Assembly: GCF_963678635.1 (NCBI RefSeq)
Contig: NC_087067.1
Location: 35,975,966-36,039,965, forward strand
Direction of reading: 5' to 3'
Length of the DNA: 64,000 nucleotides
From: Symsagittifera roscoffensis
Lineage: Eukaryota > Xenacoelomorpha > Acoela > Convolutidae
The notes under the pieces are model-generated. The model worked only from the letters and a program-made list of their open reading frames with translations, had not been told where the DNA came from and searched no databases. Both the position numbers and the translations under genes were made by a program. Positions 22,105 through 37,100 of the stretch are shown piece after piece; within the stretch, counting starts at the first letter, position 1; every line of letters starts with the position of its first letter.

Positions 22105-25100
22105 GTAAGTTCAAATGGTAATCATAGACTTTTATTTGTAAGCTCTATCTGAAGGCCTTAAACTGCAATGAATATGAAAAGTTGGCTCCATTCTCCTAGC
22201 CCTTAACAACACAAACATTTCCGTTTTCAGGATATCTCCCTTCTATTATGACTGATTGATACGAACTAAAGTAAGGATTAAAACATGTAACTGTTTAGAA
22301 TTTTTTAATCAGCGTGTCATTTTCACGATTTAAAAAAAAACAATTGTTAAATAAATATAGAAATCTTGATCTATGTACCTGTGTGGTAAAGGTGGAAGGG
22401 GGGTTGTGAAAATACTTCGGATGTACAAATTCGAGTTTATTTTAGGCTCAACGTTTTCTCCGAGAGCATGACTGAACGGTTGGAACAATGCACCCAAAAG
22501 ATACACGACTTGGAGAATACAAAACTCTTCCAAGGTATGTTTTCCTGCGATTATCGTCAATCGGCAAATAATTGACAAAAAAATGTGATTATTCTGCATG
22601 AGGAAAATGAGGAATATGAAGAAAATGAGGAATATAGCCAAGTGACGATTTTTTGTCGGCTCAAGGGTCATTTTGTGTTTTCGACATCTTTGTTTAGGGG
22701 CAATTCTAGGAGTTTCGCTGGCCTGATTGATCATTAATTGGCTTTTTAAATAGACCAAAAAGATTTTTGAAGCTCTCCTATGACATTAACATGAGCAAAC
22801 ATACCAAAAATGATGTTTTTTTCAAATTTAGTGCATATACACGAAAAAACGCCTTTAGAAAAATCTATGTTAGCCGACCAGTGCTGATTTAATTTATCCG
22901 GAAAAAACGAAGGAAACTTGAAAATTAAAACACATTTTTCTCAAAAAGATGAAGACAAATCTTGCTTAGAATTTTAGCAGAACTTGCCATGATGCAATTC
23001 ATTGGGGCCCAGTTTAAGCGAAATTCGGTCCTAAAGTTGTTGGTCAAATCTACATGTTCAATTGACAAAAATATATAGAAGAGAGTCTCTTATGTAGCGC
23101 AATAAACAAAGTTTAAGAAGGGTACAATCTTCAAAATTTTGCGCAAAATGTTAAGTAAACTTTTTTCAAATAACAAACTGGTATTTTAAATTTTGTGACA
23201 TTGTTTGGCTGCCAAACAAAAATATATTCGTTAATACAAAATTGAAACAGTATAAAATCCTCTTAAAGTTTGCTGGATGACCTAAGAGGCTCACTTTGAT
23301 TTAGTTCTGTAAGACAAGTTGTTAACTAGGATAAAGTCTACGTTCCGAAATGACAACTCTGACAAAAAACAGTTGGAAAGTTTTGAGAGTTTCATGATTC
23401 TGTTACATTTTACATGTTTTTATAAAACTAACCCAATTAAAAAAGATAGCCTATTACTTTTTTTCAAATTAGTATGGTTTTTTTCTGCTTGGTGTTATAA
23501 AAAGATCTGAACGAAAAACAAGAACATGGAAAATTTCGAAAATCATAGTAAAACGACAAATTGGGCAGCTTTTTTCGAAAAAAAAGACTATAAAAACAAA
23601 ATAAAAATCTTTAAAAAACCATTAAACTTACAGAATTTTTTCATTGGCAGAAGTTTTTTGAATTTTTGATTCCCTAAATAGCGCCAGAAACACTCCAAAA
23701 ATATTAATATGAGTGGTAGCTGAATTTGCGTAGAAAAAAAATTTGAACACTCGAATTTTCAATTGTTGGAACAAAAGCTGTGAAAAAGGTTTTTTTTCCG
23801 CTGGAAAGTCTGAAAATGGAGATCCATTTTCGAAGCCAAACGTCACTCACACTTTTTCGAATTTTCGTAATTTGAACCGGTAGTTTTGACAGAAATTTTG
23901 ATTGGTCAAAGAAAGCCTAAAAGATCCGTTCTTTTTCGAATTATTTGGGCCCGGTTGCCGAAAAATAGTATGCACCATATTAGTTCTATTAACGTTTTTA
24001 GTAAGTTTTGTCATTTTTTTTCTTTTTCATTTTTTCAGGATAATTTGAATCAGCGCTGTAGTACTAAATGGATAAACCAGCCTTGCAAGCGAGCGTTAAA
24101 AACACCCAGTAGTAATTTTTTGAATGACAACATTGGGTTAAGATAGGATTTTTCTCTTAGAACTCAATTGAGTCATACTTGAATGACAACTTCTGTTTTC
24201 TTTAGAGATGCGCAGGACTGACATGGAAATGGAAGCTATGTTTAAGGTAAGCAATCTCAAGATTGACTTTAAATTGAGTTCTTATTTGAGAAATCCGACC
24301 ATGATAAAGTTCTCTGAATGATGAAATTCATCACATTGGACAATTAATTGTTCAGGAGCGCCAATTCGTAGCATTTTAAAACCAATAATTAAACTGCCGT
24401 TAAGCTCGATGAAATGAAAAAATTGACTAAGCAATGCTTAGCTACCAAAGGAACATGACTTAGCTCATGAACAAATCTAGATGAAATGCTTCTTGGATTC
24501 AATAAATCCTTATTAGACCAAATCAAATAACCCTTAGATAAATCCAAGAAGAATTGCTGTGACGCGATCTTCGCGATCAGTTGCCGCAATGCTTTTGTTT
24601 GTGTTTTAGCACGACTCTGATTTCTCACCAGTTATGACGACCGAATATGGCGAATTTGGATCAGTTGACGTGTGGCTATCGAGCTGTTCAAAAAATAAAA
24701 ACGTGCTTTTGTATTCGAGGTAAATAAATTGGCGATGAATTATTATACTAGGCAAATATTGGTAAAAATTTTCGGAATATTTTTTGTAAAAACAACAATA
24801 TTAGGGATTCGGACCACATAATTGATCATTTGGCATAGACAGTGGCAACGCACAGCAAATAATATGTTTTTTGAGGTCCGGTATTTGACGCCTGTAGTTG
24901 CTGACAGTTTTATGAGTGGACCTTTCGTTTGCTTTAGCGTGACTGGGCAGCCAATTCACAAGAATGATTTCGTTCTAGTGGAGAAGTTTTCCAAGAAGCA
25001 GTCTAATGGCAAATCTTTTTGGAAGTACGCTAAGAAAAACACAGCACATCTCAACACCAAAAATCAGGTAATTTCCATTCGTTTTACAGGTTTCATTTAG

Positions 25101-28100
25101 GACTCTGAAAAAATTGGTCCTTGGGAATTAAAATTTATAATTTTAAGTTTTTTATTAGTCGATTTATACTGATAAAGACCAAAAATTTGTTCTATTCCAT
25201 TTTTTTGGAGAACAGCCATTATTATCCCCATGATTTTTGCAATTGTTAGCTTTTGTTGAAAACTCTTTTACATCCGTACATGACTGGCCAAGTTCCCCAT
25301 AATATTGATGGACACATATCCTGTTTACCTCCCCCTTGCTAAACTTTTTGATCAACTCATGATTTCGTGTCATGTCAAACCTTTTCAGAACGTCTACGAG
25401 TTGCAACCAGCTATCAACATCGACCGCCTTGACCTGGATGGTTCTCTTGTCCCCAAAATGCCAGCAAAGGAGGAGTCTGCTTTTGTTTTATCCTCGCGAC
25501 TTGCATTCCCTAAGCCATGCCACCCAGTAATGAGCATTTAGGTTTTAAAACATAGTAATAATTAGGAAAAAGCAGGAGTAGATTTAGGGGGGGGGGGCGG
25601 CGGACGCCCTCCCTCCTCAGGGACTCGACCCCCTGCCGACCCAAAGGGTCCCCCTTTTTAATATTTTGAGATATCCATTTTTGGTGACGCACCCCTAATA
25701 TTTTCAAAAGTTTGGTCAAAATTTTCTAAAAAGTTAAGAACGCGTTTTTTGGCCTGTTTTTCAAAATTGTGCCTGCGGCGCACAAAATTTTACCAAAGCA
25801 GGGTCTTTTTAGTGCTTTGGGAGAGCTCGAAAAATCAATTCGGTCGATCGGTCGACCTAAAAAAAGATCGACAAAGTTTTCGAAAATTTTTGATTATCCG
25901 CCCCCCTGGAGAAAATCCTAGATCCACCCCTGGGAAAAAGCGAAGTCTTTTGCTTCTTTAACTTTCATTAATTAGAGTTAAGAAACTTATTGTTGTCAAT
26001 TTTTGTTTTTTTTTCACGGAAAAATCTTAAAACTGAATCACGCTCAAGTTTGATTTTTCGCGGTTGAGTTATGATTTCTTATCAAGTTGAAATCAATTTC
26101 ATTTATTATAAAAAGACAAATCATGCTTTCCAATTACCCAATTACGAAAGTTTAAATGTCGCGAGCAGTGTGATAGACTTTTAGTGTCGAAAATGGATAT
26201 CATTTTTCAAATTTTCAAGCGGAAAAAAAATATCTATTTACCCGGGTTGACATTCAGTTTTCATAAAAAGAAAAATGCTTGTCATACAATTTCGTACAAT
26301 TCCGTACATACTTAAAATTGTAGGAAAACTCTGCGATAAGCAGTTTTTTTTAATTGAAAATTATATGACAAGCATTTTTCCATAAACAAAAAGTTATTAT
26401 TTTTGGAGTTTTTTAAAATATTTTTGTGTTTTAGCCGAAAACACAATGACCAGGCATTTTCTTTCACAAGTAACCCACTTGGTTGAAGGGAGGTAATCTC
26501 ATAGATACTCGGAACTTGAGTAAAAACTGTCAGATAGAATTTTACAGATCACTCAGAACTATGAATAAAAGCCTCAAACTGGTAGAAAATTTTGTCCTGA
26601 TTTTTTTTGACATTTGAAGTGTATCTTATAGTGTAAAAAACACTAAGCTTTCAAATTTGGATTTGCACAAGTTTTTCAGGTTGTTTTTTTATAGTTTGAA
26701 AAATTCAGCCTGGACTACATTAACAAAAAAATCTTTACATGCAATTTTTTTTGAGCATGAAATTGATATTGCAACTGAAAATTAAAAAAAAAATCCTTGA
26801 AATCTGGTTTGTTATTTCGGATTTTTTTATGCAGCGCAGTAGAAAACGCTTTTCAAACTCTTTTCCGTATGGAAATTGTATGATAAACATTTTTTCCATA
26901 CACTCCGTGTGCGAAATTGTACGATATTTTTTCATTTAATGAATTATACGCTTTTGTTTTATGGAATTGTAGGACAAGGTTTTTTGTGTATGGAGGTCAA
27001 ACCGAGTACGCAATTTTTTATGATTAGGTTAGCTTTATGAAAACATGTTTAAATTAAAAGAATCATGAAATTGTCAAAACCTTCCAATTGATTTCTATCA
27101 AAATTGTTAAATGAAATTCAGTCGAGACAAACGTATAAACATTTTGTTAGACCTAATTTTTCAGTGCTTTTTTCAAACTACTTAAAGGCTGGTTTTGTCT
27201 CAATTTGGTTAGCTTACCATGCTTTGTTTCTGATGTATTGTAAATGGTGCGATGTTCTGCATCTCCTTCGAGGGAAAATCTGCACTCCGAGGAAAATCAT
27301 GAATCCGCCTCTATTTCTTAATAATCATTGAGAACAGCCATGAATCATTTTCTTAAATAAATTTTAGTGCCAAATATAAAATTTACAAAAATTGTAAAAA
27401 ACAATTTACAATATTATTATTTACTTCAAAAAACATGAAAGGTACTTTTTCGAGGATTAAAATTTTTTGCTTTTTTTTTAGAAGTTATTTCGTTTACCTT
27501 AATTGTAGTCGGGGGTAAATACTACCAAAGTATTAACTTGCTACTATAAACCAGCCAAAAAAAAACCAGCGGTTGCCAAAAACGTATATCACTTTTTGCT
27601 GGTTTAATTACGCTGCTCGTTGTAGGTTGCTTATATTTTCGGCTGGTTTATCCCCGCTCGAATGGTCATTTCAAAATCAATTTATTTCATTGGCGTCCAT
27701 ACCGATACCAACGCTGTTTTAAATGCTCATCAATTTGTTCCCAGTCCACCTACAAGATTGGTCAGTCAGTGCTTGTTCGAATACGGAGCGACGAGGATGA
27801 TGAGAGGTTTCTGAAGTTGTCAATCGCTGTTCGAAACGAGCTTCGTGAAGTGTTCAAAAAGGCAATCGTTGCTGATTTGCCATCTGAGGACAACGAAAAT
27901 AGGTAATTGGGAGTAGTCCTTTTGCTTTTTATCTGCTTTTTTAGATTTTCAACACAATTATCAAGTCTGTAAAAATGCAAGTGGCAAGGTTTAAGCAGTG
28001 TCAGATATATTAATCCAATCTAGAAAAAGTATGACCTACGATGTGTCAGAGATGAAGACGTAGCTGGTTGGAAGCTATAGTTGAAAAGAATTATAGATTA

Positions 28101-31100
28101 TTTTTCTGACTGGGAAAGCCTCGATTTTAAGAGCATTTTTTTTCACATAAGCGGAGCTCAATCGGAAATTTTTTCTGAACAGTTGAGTTCAGCTTCTGTC
28201 ATAGTTTCTGTTTTGGTATGTTTTAAGAGCGTAATTTGTATTGGTAAAATGAAAATAATGTTATTGCTGCCTGTATGTGGTACAAGACAGGGAACCTGGC
28301 TCAGTGGTTAATTTCAAATAAAACATTCTGTCACTACCTGGGGTCGATCTAAGGCCCAGAGTCACTTTGGGCGTTCGATCGGCCCCAGGTAGTGACAGAA
28401 GTTTTTATTTAGTATATCTGGAGAAAAAAACCACCCGAGCACAAACATTGCGTCGTTTTATGGTCGAACAAATTTGGTTGTTGTTGACGGTGGTGTGACA
28501 TGAGAAACTGCACGGTAGAGTAAAACTTAGACATATTCGATAGTTATGGCAAAAAAAATTTTCTGTTAATTTATTACCAAGAATTCGCTGGAAAAAGCTT
28601 GAAAGCTGTGGAGTAAAACAATAGTTTCTCTGCCTGATCTTTACGGCTTAATTACTCGCTTTGCTCATGAAATGAATCTTGCTCGCTTGCTTTTTTTCCT
28701 GAAATTAGATTTAAAAAAACTTTAAACAGATTTTTTGGCACTTAAATCAAATCTGAAAATGCTTTAAAATGATATGTCACTAAAACATTTTACCCATTCC
28801 GATGCTTATTTTTGGTAGTTGTTTCGCATAGAAAACAAAAAACAAACTAACTGAAACACATTTGAAGACACAGTTGCCTCTTTTTCAGTGGTCGGATCAA
28901 TAGTAATTTCAAGCATCTAGCATTGATTTGTTTTGCTGCGTTTTTGTCTTATGATGACTGCATCTTCAAATTTCTGTGTATCTTGTTAGACTCATATCTG
29001 TACAAAAATCTGCATCCTCATTTGGCGCGACATGAATTTGGTGGGCTCCAAATTTGTTCATTTTTAACTCGAGGCAGCCTAATTTGGATTTTCTGAGTAG
29101 TCTGATTTGGTTTTTGTTTTGTGTTTTTCAAGTGTGAGGTCGCAAATCAAGTACTAATTTGGTTTAAATCAAGTGAAATAAATTATGAAATTTTTTGTGA
29201 TGAGTGTGGAACCTACCGTTGAAAAGAAAATTAGATTATTTTTTTGACAGGGAAAGCCTCGATTTTAGAGTAATTTTTTTAACATAAGCCGAGCTCAATT
29301 GGAAACTTTTTCTGAACAGTTGAGTTCAGCTTCTGTCATAGTTTCTGTTTCTTGACGGATTTTATTGCGTAATTTATATTGGTAAAGTGAAAATATAGTT
29401 AATACTGCCTCTATGTGGTACAAAACCGGGAACCTGGCTCAGTGGTTAAATTCAGATAAATCATGGTGACACTACCATGGGTCGATTCAAGGCCCAGAGT
29501 CACTTTGGGCGCTAGATCGGCCCCAGCCAGTGACAGAAGTTTTTATTTAAGGTTAAGATATTCAAAAGTCAAAAGTATAATTAGAACAAGAGTAGCCGGT
29601 CGCCCAGAAAATTCCGACCAGAATAAGAAAACTAAACAAAAACTGCTCGTATCAGATGGAAACTCAGAATTTTTCGACTGCATTTTTAATGTATATGGAG
29701 TACAATTAACTTTTAGAAAATTCGTGACATTTAAAAACTGATAAAAACAAACTTAATAAAATACAATCTCCGCTGAAGCGTGAATAGCATGAATTATATC
29801 GCGCGTTAATTGACCCACGTTGGCTATCTTAAAACCCCATAACTTCACAAAAAATGATCTCAGATGAATTTTTTTTTAGTTTGAGCTCAGGACAACAATT
29901 TTTCTTTTATAAAAAAATCCGTCAAAAATTGCTAGATGAAATGTCGAAGTATATCTGGAGAAAAAAAACAACCGAGCACAAACATTGCGTCGTTTTATGT
30001 TAGAACAACTTGGTTGTTGTTGAGCGTGGTGTGACATGAGGACCTGCACGGTAGAGTAAAACTTAGACATATTCGATAGTTATGGCAAAAAAAATTTTTC
30101 TGTTAATTTATAGAATGCGCTGAAAAACTTTGAAAGCTGTGGAGTAAATCAAAAGTTTCTCTGCCTAATCTTTACGGCTTAGTTACTCGCTTTGCTCCTG
30201 AAATGAATCTTGCTCGCTTGCTTTTTTTTCCTGAAATAAGATTTGAAAAAATTTTAAACAGATTTTTTGGCATTCAAATTAAATCTGAAAATGCGTTGAA
30301 ATCATTAGTCACTAAAACATTTGACCCATTCCGATGCTTATTTTTGGTGGTTGTTTCGCATAGAAAAAAAAACTATGTGAAACACATTTGAAGACACAGT
30401 TGCCTCTTTTTCAGTGGTCGGAATAATAGTAATTTCAAGCATCTAGCATTGATTTGTTTTTTCTGCTTTTTTGTCTTATGATGACTGCATCTTCAAATTT
30501 CTGTGTATTTTGTTAGACTCATATCTGTACAAAAATCTGCATCCTCATTTGGCGCGACATGGATTCGGTGGGTTCCATATTTTTTCACTTTTTAACTCGA
30601 GGCAACCTAATTTGGATTTTCTGAATAGTCTGATTTGGTTTTTTGTTGTGTTTTTAAGTGTGAGGTCGCAATTCAAGTACTAATTTGTTTTAAATCAAGT
30701 GAAATAAATTATGAATATTTTGTGATAAGTGTGCTCAGATTTTAGTTTTAAAAAATAGCTTCTGGAAACATATCCTTAGTTTAAATTTTACCGCATCCTT
30801 GTCCTGAAAAATACAAGTCTAGTCATCAAAGGAACCTCTTTAACTCTTGTTGTTCTGTTTTTTTTTAAATGTTTTTCCGTCAATTGATATCTTAGAAAGT
30901 AGAACATAATTGAATCTGATTTTGATTGTACGCTTAAAACCTTTATATCTTGGCATTATTCATACATGTTTTACTATACGATGTTGTCCATCAAAGATAA
31001 CTAGAGAAAAATTGATGATTTAAGCTATCTGAAAAAGATATTTGAGAATTGATAATAGATGAATTTTTGTTATTAGAGATTTTGTCCTGTAGCATTTCTT

Positions 31101-34100
31101 TATTTACACTCGTGATCAGCGTAGTGTAGTACTACGAACTTTCTGTTTTTCTAACCTAACTCTTAAAAAAAGTGAGTTAGGTTTGTTGATCAAGAAAGGC
31201 AAGTTTGTTGATCTTTAAGACCAAACAAAATTCGCCCTGTGATAAGTAATCTCAACATTAACACTGCTTTGAACAAAAGCGAACAACAGCGAGAAAACGG
31301 AAAATATTGCTCTAAAAGGGCTTAAAAAATTGCACAATGAAAAGAACAAAGGCAAGAGTAATAAGGCACGTTTGTTAATAGGGCAAGCAAATTTTTTATT
31401 ACTCTTGCCTTTGTTCTTTCCATTTTGCATTTTTTTAAGCCGTTTTAGAGCATTTTTTCCGTTTTCTCGCTGTTGTTCGCTTTTGTTCAAAGCAGTGTTA
31501 ATGTTGAGATTACGTATCACACGGCGCATTTTATTTGGTCTTAAAAATCAACAAAGCTAGATGAGTCAATGAAATTCCACTGTTTATGAAAATGTTTTAG
31601 AACACAAAATTGTATTCTTCAAAACAAAATTTTTAAAATAGGACGCATGGCAAAAAAAAACATACTTTACTAATTTCTGATTGCGAAATTTTCAAATACT
31701 GCCTCCAAAAATTGTTTTTAGGTGTTTAAGTTATGTAAATTGTTGTTGCAGTTGTATTTCCACTTATATGGTATAAAGTTTCTTCTGTTGTTTCTTCAAC
31801 AACTTTTAGACTTGATTGACCGTAGTTATTTTAAAATTGAAAAAAAAAACTCAAGTAAACCAAAAAGTTGACCGATAATTTTTACTCTTGCGAAAAGCAA
31901 GGGTATTGCAATCGGGTAAAAAAACTTTGTTCACAAGATGTCCATTTTCAAGATCTCCATTTCCAGCACATTGCTCGTTTAACACCTCTACGGTCACGTG
32001 ACATAGAAGTTGCAACTTTTCGATTTCAGCGGGAAAATGAACGAACTTTTTCTTCACGTTTTGTTTGTTTTCTCGGCAACTATTTGAGATACAGGGCTCA
32101 AATTTTGACGAAAGGTAAATGAAACTATTTGAAAGGGCTTAAGAAAAATCTTGTTTTGAAGGCTGAAATTAGCCAGCGTATCATAACTAGTCTTAGAGGT
32201 GCTCCTGCTATGGAAAGAACCTCACAAACGATATAAGGAAATTGAAATTTTGGGCTCAACTTAGTTTTTTGGGAAGCTGATGAGCTTGACTAACTCTTTA
32301 TGTTACGTAAAAATGACAAATAACGGAATTAACAAAGTTATTTCGGCCCAATTTTGGTCGGCTTATTTAGCGTTTGTTTTTTTTTACTGAATTTTTTAGT
32401 TATTTAATTGTTTAATTCGTTTCAAAGAACTTAAAACGCCCAAAATAAGTTTTTAAACACATTTTTTTAACGCGTTTTTCTGCAATAAAAGCTAAAGTTT
32501 TCAGTTTGAAAACTTACAAGTTTTGAAGCGATTTTTTGGATGATTTTTTTAAAAATATGTTTTGGTTTTTTTTTTCGAAGGCATGGTGGTGTCTGATTGT
32601 TTTTTGTTCTGATACTGCGTGCAGTTAGCTGACCGCAATTTAGTTTAAAAAATTTTTTCCGAGAAATTTCTTTCCAAATCCTTCCAAGGTGGTGATGGCA
32701 TATCATATTGTTCAAATGTTAAGAAAGTTTTTGTAAAATAGTCTAAAGTAGAGTTTCTGAAATAAATTTCCGTAAAAACTTGTTTTCAAATTTTGACTTG
32801 ATTGTTTTTACAACGAATACTTGGCGGTTGTTGGGGGTGTTGCTCGATATTTCCAAATATGAATGTTTCTAGTATAAATGTTTGGAAAGTTACGAAATTT
32901 TTTTTTCCCTAACTTTAATTTTTTTTATTTAAGATACAGAGCTCAAATCTTATCGGAGCCGACTTTATGTTTTTTGTTGTAGTTCAGCTAACATATTGTT
33001 GCGTATAGCCTCATATTTTTTAAGGGTGATGGAATCCGGTTAGTTTTATAGGCTTTTAAAATTTTCTGCAAAATATTTTTTGAAGTAATTGTTTGAAACT
33101 TTTGTATTCAGATTTTTGGAATTTTCAATATTCAATTTCTTTGGTTCATTTTGATATTTTTTGCAAGCAATTAAAATTTCTTTTTGATACACGTGGATTT
33201 TCCTAATGGCATGCTGTTTGTTTGTCCCTAAGGTTTTCATAGAAAGTTCTTGGTGATTTTTGGAATTTTCGGATCACAATTTTTAGACCGAAACTTAACT
33301 TTTTTGTATCCTTTCCATCTACTTGAATGAAAGGAGTTTGTTTAACCTGAATCTTTTATGTTTTTTGTAACTGAGTTCTATAAGATTTGCAACAGTTTTC
33401 CGACGATTTCCTGAAAAGTTTTCAGTTGACACTTTCTTCAAAACTCATTTAATTGTTTTTTTTCGAAAGAGCCAGATTATCTTTCTAGTGTTTGCATTAG
33501 TAATGTATTGCAGGTGGTGCGAAGCTCTGCTTCGCCTCTATCATGCTTTTTTCTTCGAATTTTGAGCTTTTAGACTTTTTGCGATCGACATTTTTTGAAC
33601 AGAAAATTAATTTGAGAAAACTGGGATCAGCAGATTTTTTCTAATTTGTTTCTAGAATTAAACAGTTTCGAAATGAAAACTCAGTTATTGGAAAATAAAA
33701 ATTGCCTTCCATCTCCTAAATGTACGATATTGTGAAACTGAAAATAAATCAAATGTCAAACCCCTCAGAAGAAACTTGAGTGGTGTGAACAATTTTTTTT
33801 CAAGACTTTTTCTGAAAAAATCACATGACTTTACCTATATGAAAGTTGGGATGTTCATAAACATGCGACTGGCGACATACAAAAATTTAAAAACTGAAAT
33901 AGAAGTATATTTTTGTATTTAAATCAAGAATTTTATCTGTATTTCATTCAATTAATGTGTTGGTGTTGCACGGGAACATAACTTCCCCTATGTGAAAGTC
34001 ATAATAAATATAAACAACGAGTTTTTGTCGGAACCTCCTGTGCTTTTTTCACAACAACCCGTTTGTCTTGAGTTTTGGTCTGTGTTCAGATAGTTCTAAT

Positions 34101-37100
34101 AAGAACATCACTTCCAATACTCTAGAAAGGTAACGCTAAATGGCTGTGTACTCCCAAGATTTTCTTTCAAGCCATAGCAATTTCCTACCGGAATTTTTGA
34201 AAATAATCCAAATTCATGTACTAAATTGGCCCTGATTTTCAACGTGTTCAGATTCCTGGTGTTCTTCGAAGGAGGCTCATTCGGCCATGTTATCCCCGAC
34301 CAGGTCATCCCAACTGTGGAAGATATCTCTCAAACTGTTCTGTCTACTCTGAGTGAGAATGTGAAGAGAGATGTACAGGCGTATCTCTACTTGGTCAAGA
34401 AACATGGGAGACCAGAAGTGGTGGATAAAGAGCGAGGAACACCAGTCGTACTGCAAACCGAGAAAAACAAAAGGTGAGAGAGACCCCGGATTGGTTTAAA
34501 GATACAATCAAAATATCAATTCCTCCACCCCCCCCCCTTAAGTAATCAAAGTGAACTACCAGAAAAATAAAATGGAAGAATTAAGAAATAATTCATTTTG
34601 CGTATGCTCAAATCAGATTGGCTGGAAAAGAATGATTTTTACCAAATTAATTTTATCTCGCTAAAAAATTGATTAAGGGGAAAGAGTTCACTTTGTGTAC
34701 CGAAGATCAATTTTGTATCGATGGAACCTACTAGAAGAAGAATGCTCTTATTTTCCTCCGCAAAGTTTCTTTTACTCGGTGAGAGCATGCCGGACACGCC
34801 GCAAATATCAGGCTAAAACAACAACAACAACGACTAATTTTGTCTTCTTCAGAAATTCAACATTTTTTTGCGAAACTTTGAATTTAAAGTAAATAGAAAA
34901 TAATTTGAAACTATGTCAACATAATGGCAAGTAAAATCAAATTGTCAAGGGTAACAAATAGCTTTGATACGATCCTTTTGTGTTCTGTGCTTTTTCGATC
35001 TTCTCGTTTAGTTGTTTGGCTCATGTGAGCAAATGGAGTGGCCTTCTTATGCGTGTGAAACTACCTGATGATCACTCGCTTAGATGGATTTTCTCCGCCA
35101 GTTCCGAAGTGAAATCCTTGAATAATTCCAAGGTAAAAGAAAGTCTCCTGAGTATCTCGATATCGGAACTTCAAATTCCTATCATATTTAGTCTCTAAAT
35201 TTTCCTCCGTCCCAAATAAATTTTTCTCCGTAATAGAGAGCTGAGGGGGTTGGGGAAATCCCTTACTTCGTATTTTATTGATCAATAAAAAAGTCTGGGG
35301 TTTTATCGGTATTATAGAAATTTCTATCGGGTATTATAGAAAGAAATTTTAAGACTTGTTTTTGGTAGATATGATTATTTACCAAATTATTTTATGATTA
35401 CTGGATTGAACTAAGTTGCTTTGCTCTAGATGTGGCTGCAGGCTACTAGAAAAGTGACGGATGAACAGCGGTACCTCACTCCCTCTGAAATTTCGTCTGA
35501 CCTGTACGAGATACCAATTTCTCCCTCGAAAGCCGTAAAAGCTGCTTCTGCGAGAAGCAAAGACGCCAGTGCATTTAGCAGGAAACTGAATTTCCAAAAA
35601 GCGCAGACTCGATCTAAAACTTGGGTTCCTACCGACGATGAGGGTGATATCTACGTGGTACCTGCAACTCCATCAAAGACTCATGAGTCTTCGATCTCAA
35701 CTGCTCCTTCTAAGGCGATCAAAGCAGATGCTAAAAAATTTGGGCCCAAATTTGAACCAGAAGTATCTCAAGTTGGAAAAGTGGCTAAGAAGGTTGTTCA
35801 GCAGAAAAACCCAGCGCCAATTTTGCCTCCAGACGCAGGTAAGAATTTTTGATGAAAAAGAAATAGGTGCGTTTCTTCAAGAATGGAATCAATTAAATTT
35901 TGGACTGAACTTTGCTTTTTTCGAGATGGCGGAAAAAATTTATCTGCGAAATTTTCCTGAGACAAGTGAACCAATTATACAACAAAAACGGCATATACAA
36001 GCTGCAAACTTGGTTCAAAAGTAAGTACAAGCCGCTTTTGGAAGCTATCATTTCTTGGAAACGAATATGTTGTCTCCAGGTGTCTATTTGTGTCAATTGG
36101 TGTGTCATAAAACTCTCTTCTTCCCTTGCTGTTCGTTCTCTTTCTTTTGCGATTTCGACCAAAATATGAATTGAAATACCACCAACAACGGATGGCCAAT
36201 TCTTCAGCATAATCTCGACATCTTTGAAACATCGTGGTGTTAAGATCATTCACTATGTAAAAAAAATTGTTATTGCCTATAAAAAACTCATTCAATTAAT
36301 GTTTGTGTTTAGTCAAATCTCATTTTTGCGTTGATTAAAAAACACTTAAACCTTTGCTTGGATCATATTATATGCTTGCGTTGTCTCATGCCCGAACAAG
36401 GGACATTTGAAAGCAGTGGAACAAGTGCTACAACGGGTGACAAAATGGGTCCTCAAATATGTTGACTTGTCAGGTTAAATATAGAACATCTCACAAAACT
36501 AAAAAATCGTCTAGTTTACAAGCTTGAAATAAGAACTTTACTAAGCGCTCATTGCTGGTTGAATGCTTAGTAATTTTATCCTAAATTATAAGTCTCACCT
36601 TAGATCGTCAAATTGTCTTGACAAAAAGTAGAGTAGAAACAATAGTTAGAAAAGGTTTGAATTAATTAGTTGGTTAGATACAGAGCACCGGGTTATTAGA
36701 TTATATAAATGAATCGAACAGCTTAAAGAAATATACCTATGAGGGGAGGTTGAGCTAATCTTATTTTGTTCATCAATATTTTATCTTCTTACTAAGGTCG
36801 ATGGCTGATTAGTATGTATGGTTGCCCTTGATTTTGTCCAAGTCAGCACTTCTGGTTGGGTAGTCTGAATCGTCTTGCCGTAGTCCTTTGGGTAGTTGTA
36901 GTCCAGACTTCCTCAGGTGTGGTTATCTCGAGTATCTCGATTTATAATTTTATCGAACTTAAAATGAGAATTTATTCTCTTTTTATAAGTGAAAAGGGCT
37001 AGATTAATTTTATTGTTAGGGCAGAAAAGAAAAATTATTTATTTTTAAAAGATCTGACTGAAGAGAACTGACTTGCTGCTTACTGAGCAAAATGAAACAC

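Larger units (their letters stand above)
27903..34251. other. 6.3-kb intron with local duplication and foldback element
   Basis: It contains the duplication at 28079-30735, the foldback at 31204-31555 and a perfect hairpin-tail copy at 33519-33535. The remaining sequence is AT-rich without a recognisable exon. Confidence 0.4.

Noticed and set aside
31215..31560. Overlapping 104- and 76-codon frames on opposite strands
   Set aside because: They are products of the foldback element, where both strands have nearly the same sequence.
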